Shown: in pieces, positions 60,522 to 64,000 of the stretch | Layout: each line of letters begins with the position of its first letter | How positions within the stretch are numbered: the first letter of the stretch is position 1 | From: Fimenecus sp900545625 | GTDB lineage: Bacteria > Bacillota > Clostridia > Oscillospirales > Acutalibacteraceae | Assembly (NCBI GenBank): GCA_963931525.1 | Contig: OZ007023.1 | Location: forward strand, 124,001 to 188,000 | DNA length: 64,000 nt | Direction: 5' to 3' | Made by a program: the position numbers and the translations under genes | The notes under the pieces: model-generated | Told to the model about the DNA's origin: nothing | The model's database searches: none | Seen by the model: only the letters and a program-made list of their open reading frames with translations

Positions 60522-61493
60522 ATGAACTTCAAGCAAATCAACCAAAACGGGCTTTATGAGGGCTTTGCCCTGGTCACAAAATCGGAGAAAAAAGTCACGG
60601 CCAAGGGCAAGGACTACCTTGACCTCATCCTATCCGACAGCGACGGCGAGATCTCCGCCAAATATTGGGACTACAACGAAGCTGCGCAGGGGCAGTTTCC
60701 TGCCGAGACGCTTGTAAAGGTTCGCGGCACGATCTCACAGTACAACGGCGCGGACCAGTTCCGTGTGGAGCGCATCCGCCGCGCGACGGAGCAAGACGGC
60801 GTGGATATTTCGGAATTCGTGCGCTCGGCTTCTTATAACAGCGAATACATGTTCGAAAAACTCGTAGAATGTGTCGAGGAATTCCAGGACAAGGATCTGC
60901 AAAAGCTCGTGCTGCATATGCTGAACGAGCACAAGGCGGATCTGCTCAAATGGCCGGCGGCATACCGGCTGCACCACGCGATCCGCGGCGGTCTTTTGCT
61001 GCACACGCTCTCTATCGTTCGGCTTTGCGAGGGCGTTTGCCGCATATACCCGTTCGTGGATGCAGACCTGTTGTTTGCGGGCGCGATCTTGCATGACATC
61101 GCCAAGCTCACGGAATTTGAGGTCGGCAATGCGGGGATCGCCTCGGGCTACACTGTGGAGGGCAACCTCATCGGGCATCTTGTCAAGGGCGCAATGATGA
61201 TCGACGAAGCCGCCAAAGCGCTCGGGATCCCTGAAGAAAAATCCATGCTGCTGCAGCACATGGTGCTTTCGCATCACGGCGAGCCGGAATTCGGCGCGGC
61301 GGTGCGGCCCGCTTTTTTGGAAGCGGAGCTTTTATCGGAGCTCGATTTGATGGACGCGCGCGTCTACCAGATCACCGAAACGCTCGCACCCTTGCAGCCC
61401 GGCGCGTTTTCCAACCGCGTTTGGGCGCTCGACAACCGCAAACTTTATAACCACGCGCGCGGTGACCGAAACAAAACCGTGAATCTGGACTGA
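60522..61493 (+). CDS. yhaM: 3'-5' exoribonuclease YhaM-like protein (OB-fold plus HD domain)
   Basis: The 323-residue product has an N-terminal OB-fold (YEGFALVTKSEKKVTAKGKD, VKVRGTISQYNG) and a C-terminal HD domain with HHAIRGGLLLHTLSIVRL, AGAILHDIAKLTEF and MVLSHHGEPEFG. This layout and length match YhaM, which trims RNA ends and also acts on DNA. AAAGGAG precedes the ATG. It lies where yabP and yabQ would be in Bacillus. Confidence 0.93.
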   Translation: MNFKQINQNGLYEGFALVTKSEKKVTAKGKDYLDLILSDSDGEISAKYWDYNEAAQGQFPAETLVKVRGTISQYNGADQFRVERIRRATEQDGVDISEFVRSASYNSEYMFEKLVECVEEFQDKDLQKLVLHMLNEHKADLLKWPAAYRLHHAIRGGLLLHTLSIVRLCEGVCRIYPFVDADLLFAGAILHDIAKLTEFEVGNAGIASGYTVEGNLIGHLVKGAMMIDEAAKALGIPEEKSMLLQHMVLSHHGEPEFGAAVRPAFLEAELLSELDLMDARVYQITETLAPLQPGAFSNRVWALDNRKLYNHARGDRNKTVNLD

Positions 61494-61525
61494 CAAGTCG
61501 GTCTTATCCTATGGGGAGGAAAGCT

Positions 61526-62551
61526 ATGAGAAACCATGAGGTCACATCCGTTCAAAAGCTGCTGCGTGTGGACGGCAGTCTGAAAGAACCGGGCTGGTCG
61601 CGGCAGCTTGTGCAGATCTACAGCCGCGAGGACATCAAAGCCCCGAAATTCCGCATCAAGGAATGGGACTACTATTTGGTCGTCTCGAAGGAATGCGCGC
61701 TGGCGTTCACCATTTCCGACGACGGCTATGTCGGTCTGCATTCCGTTTCGCTCATCACCTTCGGCGACACGCCGTGGGAGCACACCGAGACGATCTTGCA
61801 GCCGTTCCCCATGGGGAAACTGCATCTGCCCGAAACGAGCGAGCGCGGCAACACGGTCTATCGCGACCGGCGGCTCAACATGGAATTTGCCAAGGAGGAC
61901 GGCAGGCGGCGCATTGTCTGTTCGTTCAAGAACTTCTTAGACGGCAAGACATTTACCTGCGACCTGACGCTTGAGCAGCCGCCGATGGACACCATGGTCA
62001 TCGCCACGCCGTGGAAAGAAAGCCGCAAAGCGTTTTATTACAACCAGAAGATCAACTGTATGCGTGCGAGCGGCGAAGCGCATTTTGACGGCAAGACCTA
62101 TGTTTTCGACCCCGGCACGGACTTCGGCACGCTCGACTGGGGGCGCGGCGTATGGACCTACGATAATACATGGTATTGGGGTTCGGGCAACGGCGTTGTG
62201 GACGGCAAGCCGTTCGGGTTCAACATCGGCTACGGCTTCGGCGACACCTCGGCGGCGAGCGAGAATATCCTGTTTTACGACGGCGTGGGGCACAAGTTAG
62301 ACGACGTAACGTTCCACATCCCGAAGCACTCGTATCTGGAGCCGTGGAAGATCTCGTCGAGCGACGGGCGGTTCGAGATGGATTTCACCCCCGTACTCGA
62401 CCGCGCGGCAAAGATCGACGTCAAGCTCATCACCACCGACCAGCATCAGGTATTCGGCAAAATGTCCGGCACGGCGGTGCTCGACGACGGCACAAAGTTA
62501 GAGATTCATGACCTTTTGTGTTTCTGCGAAAAGGTGCATAATAAGTATTAA
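61526..62551 (+). CDS. DUF2804-domain protein, function unknown
   Basis: The 341-residue protein is a single beta-rich DUF2804 domain: FRIKEWDYYLVVSKE, LPETSERGNTVYRDRRLNME, GTLDWGRGVWTYDNTWYWGS and GFNIGYGFGDTSAASENI. Distantly this resembles lipocalin-like hydroxyneurosporene-synthase (CrtC) folds. No signal peptide is present. Its role is unknown. GGGGAGGAA precedes the ATG at 61526. Confidence 0.88.
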   Translation: MRNHEVTSVQKLLRVDGSLKEPGWSRQLVQIYSREDIKAPKFRIKEWDYYLVVSKECALAFTISDDGYVGLHSVSLITFGDTPWEHTETILQPFPMGKLHLPETSERGNTVYRDRRLNMEFAKEDGRRRIVCSFKNFLDGKTFTCDLTLEQPPMDTMVIATPWKESRKAFYYNQKINCMRASGEAHFDGKTYVFDPGTDFGTLDWGRGVWTYDNTWYWGSGNGVVDGKPFGFNIGYGFGDTSAASENILFYDGVGHKLDDVTFHIPKHSYLEPWKISSSDGRFEMDFTPVLDRAAKIDVKLITTDQHQVFGKMSGTAVLDDGTKLEIHDLLCFCEKVHNKY

Positions 62552-62565
62552 AATACATAAAAACA

Positions 62566-62597
62566 AAACGCCGCCCGAACTGCGGGCGGCGCATTTT
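62566..62597 (+). terminator. Terminator of the DUF2804 gene
   Basis: CGCCGCCCG and CGGGCGGCG pair around a five-base loop, followed by CATTTTAC, just before prmA. The T-run is moderate. Confidence 0.75.
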
Positions 62598-62610
62598 ACA
62601 AGGAGCGACT

Positions 62611-63540
62611 ATGGATTGGACGGAAGTTTGCATCACGATAAACGCGGCAGATACGGATCGTGCCGCGGACATTGCGAGCATGGCGGCGCCGGGCGGCATT
62701 TATATCGAGGATTACCGCACACTTGAGGAAGAAACGCGCGAGATTGCACATATTGACCTCATTGACGAGGATCTGCTCGCGAAGGATCGTACCAAAGCGC
62801 GCATCCATCTGTATTATTCTCCCGAAACGAGCCCCAATGAGGCGCTTGCCTATCTTTCGGAGCGTCTGACGGCGGCAGGCATTGCGCACGAGATCGACAC
62901 GCTGATCTGCAAAAGCGAGGACTGGGAGAACAATTGGAAAGCATATTTTCATCCCCTGCCCGTCGGGCGTCGGCTGCTCATCCAGCCGCTTTGGCGCGAG
63001 GATGCCGAAAATCCCGAAAGCCGCGCGGTGCTGGCGCTCGAACCGGGACTTGCATTCGGCACGGGCGGGCACCAGACCACCCGCCTTTGCTTGGAGGCAC
63101 TGGAAAACGCGGTGCGCCCGGGCTGCACGGTGCTCGACGTCGGCTGCGGCAGCGGCATTTTGGCGATCGCCGCCCTGCTTTTGGGCGCAGGCAGCGCCGT
63201 CGGCGTGGACATTGACGCACTCGCGGTCAAAACGGCAAAGGAAAACGGGCGGCGCAACGGCTTTGCAGAACCCGCGCTCACGTTTTTAAAGGGCAACCTC
63301 GCGGACGACGTAACGGGGCAATATGACGTGGTGGTGACGAACATCGTCGCCGATGTCATCATACAGTTTTTGCGGGACGTCGGGAAATTTATGAAGCCCG
63401 ATTCGGTGTTTATTGCTTCCGGCATCATCGACTTGCGAGAAGGCGACGTGCTTGGCGCCCTGCAAGCGCACGGATTTGCTGTGGAAACCCGCGCCGAGGA
63501 CGGCGGCTGGGTGTGCCTTGTGTGCAGGAAAGCACATTGA
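62611..63540 (+). CDS. prmA: Ribosomal protein L11 methyltransferase
   Basis: PrmA trimethylates ribosomal protein L11. The 309-residue product has an N-terminal substrate-binding domain (MDWTEVCITINAADTDRAAD, WENNWKAYFHPLPVGRRLLI), the motif LALEPGLAFGTGGHQTTRLC, SAM-binding motif I VLDVGCGSGILAIAALLLGA and motif NIVADVIIQFL. The length is as usual. CAAGGAG precedes the ATG. Confidence 0.97.
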   Translation: MDWTEVCITINAADTDRAADIASMAAPGGIYIEDYRTLEEETREIAHIDLIDEDLLAKDRTKARIHLYYSPETSPNEALAYLSERLTAAGIAHEIDTLICKSEDWENNWKAYFHPLPVGRRLLIQPLWREDAENPESRAVLALEPGLAFGTGGHQTTRLCLEALENAVRPGCTVLDVGCGSGILAIAALLLGAGSAVGVDIDALAVKTAKENGRRNGFAEPALTFLKGNLADDVTGQYDVVVTNIVADVIIQFLRDVGKFMKPDSVFIASGIIDLREGDVLGALQAHGFAVETRAEDGGWVCLVCRKAH

Positions 63541-63649
63541 TTTTCGTCGGTTTTTGTGCGTGTTCTCGGTTTATTTGTCGCCGCGGAAGCGACCCAAACA
63601 CATCTTTTGCGGATAGAATGGAAGCAGCAAAAAACAAAGGAGCGTATGC

Positions 63650-64000
63650 GTGCAAGAAGTAAATTGTTTACGGGACACGATGCACATTCTGGCACAGGGA
63701 TACTATATCAAAGACGGCAAAAAAGTCCCTTTGCAATTAAGCCGCAACGAAAGGAAAGAAGTGCGGGTGTTTTTACCGCCGGAAGTGCATGCGCTTGAAA
63801 GCTATAAGCCGGAACGGCGCATCTTTACCATAGGAAGATGCGGCTATAGCTGTGAAAACATTGATTCCTTCACAAAAGCCAGAAACAACTACAGGGATTT
63901 TCGGTATCTTTTTACCGACAGGGATAAAGAAATCTTGGTATTGAATTTTGCGAATCCGATACATCCCGGCGGTGGTGTGCGGCGGGGCGCAAAGGCGCAG
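63650..64000 (+). CDS. TIGR02452/PARG-like macrodomain protein, first 117 residues (cut by the window edge)
   Basis: A GTG at 63650 follows AAGGAG. The product begins MQEVNCLRDTMHILAQGYY and reaches ILVLNFANPIHPGGGVRRGA, the ADP-ribose-binding loop of bacterial poly(ADP-ribose) glycohydrolase-like (DUF2263/TIGR02452) proteins. Just outside the window a QEE-type catalytic site would be expected, since the visible part ends KAQ. These proteins remove ADP-ribose and often lie in accessory or phage-linked regions. Base composition is AT-richer than that of prmA. Confidence 0.88.
   Translation, partial: MQEVNCLRDTMHILAQGYYIKDGKKVPLQLSRNERKEVRVFLPPEVHALESYKPERRIFTIGRCGYSCENIDSFTKARNNYRDFRYLFTDRDKEILVLNFANPIHPGGGVRRGAKAQ

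Noticed and set aside
1..64000. CRISPR arrays, insertion sequences and prophage genes
   Set aside because: No regularly spaced direct repeats, transposase, integrase or phage structural genes were seen.

Overview
The window reads as one contiguous stretch of a spore-forming, low-G+C-phylum (Firmicutes/Clostridia) chromosome, although its own base composition is fairly GC-rich. It carries a spoIIAA-spoIIAB-sigF operon, a SpoVB-like flippase beside mazG and rqcP, a formate-tetrahydrofolate ligase, rubrerythrin and rubredoxin (anaerobe oxygen defence), and a cohesin/dockerin gene pair. That combination is typical of gut Clostridia of the Oscillospiraceae/Ruminococcaceae type. This assignment is inferred from gene content only. 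Most of the window is ordinary housekeeping DNA, densely packed, with ATGA-type stop/start overlaps and strong intrinsic terminators between operons.

Layout. (1) 1-8939, minus: one long operon, alpha/beta hydrolase - miaB - YmcA/YlbF-like - mutS - mutL - miaA - HlyD-like adaptor (cut by the left edge). (2) 9136-9607: an SCP2-domain gene. (3) 9661-15346, minus: the accessory region of greatest interest. It holds two paralogous secreted proteins, each with an N-terminal cohesin-like domain and five Cys/His repeats; one ends in a sortase-like wall anchor and the other in a type I dockerin. Between them lie a GNAT gene and tRNA-Thr, and upstream of the anchored protein is a two-copy repeat whose hairpin stems differ in sequence but not in shape. 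The dockerin gene directly follows uxaC. (4) 15388-20520, plus: two bacterial PH-domain membrane proteins, yebC, an EEP-family phosphodiesterase and a nucleotidyltransferase-like gene. (5) 20518-24272: an AT-rich island with a large SF1 helicase-nuclease fusion (defence candidate), a 45-residue micro-protein and a 278-bp inverted-repeat element whose right arm looks like a tRNA 3' end. (6) 24289-32246, minus: alaS - HIT - comEC - holA - RNase M5-like - asparaginase. (7) 32267-37417: fhs, nagB (minus), and acpS - nnrD - lipoprotein, with nagB and acpS transcribed divergently from a perfect 15-bp inverted repeat.

(8) 37430-41416: rubredoxin, rubrerythrin, a Pr6Pr-type membrane protein, a GNAT and a GH13 alpha-glucosidase. 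(9) 41414-49209, minus: sigF operon, hflX, a serine hydrolase, and capD-like plus ilvE. (10) 49261-57115, plus: recJ - rel - dtd - MBL hydrolase - hemZ - P-loop kinase. (11) 57112-63540, plus: spoVB-like - mazG - hup - rqcP, then yhaM-like, a DUF2804 protein and prmA. (12) 63650-64000: the first 117 codons of a TIGR02452/PARG-like macrodomain protein, AT-richer than its neighbours and cut by the right edge.

The best candidate for an undescribed system is the cohesin-anchor / cohesin-dockerin pair: in principle the dockerin of one could dock on the wall-anchored cohesin of the other and offer a new cohesin, making a small extendable surface scaffold. The helicase-nuclease island and the hairpin repeats are the next most interesting.
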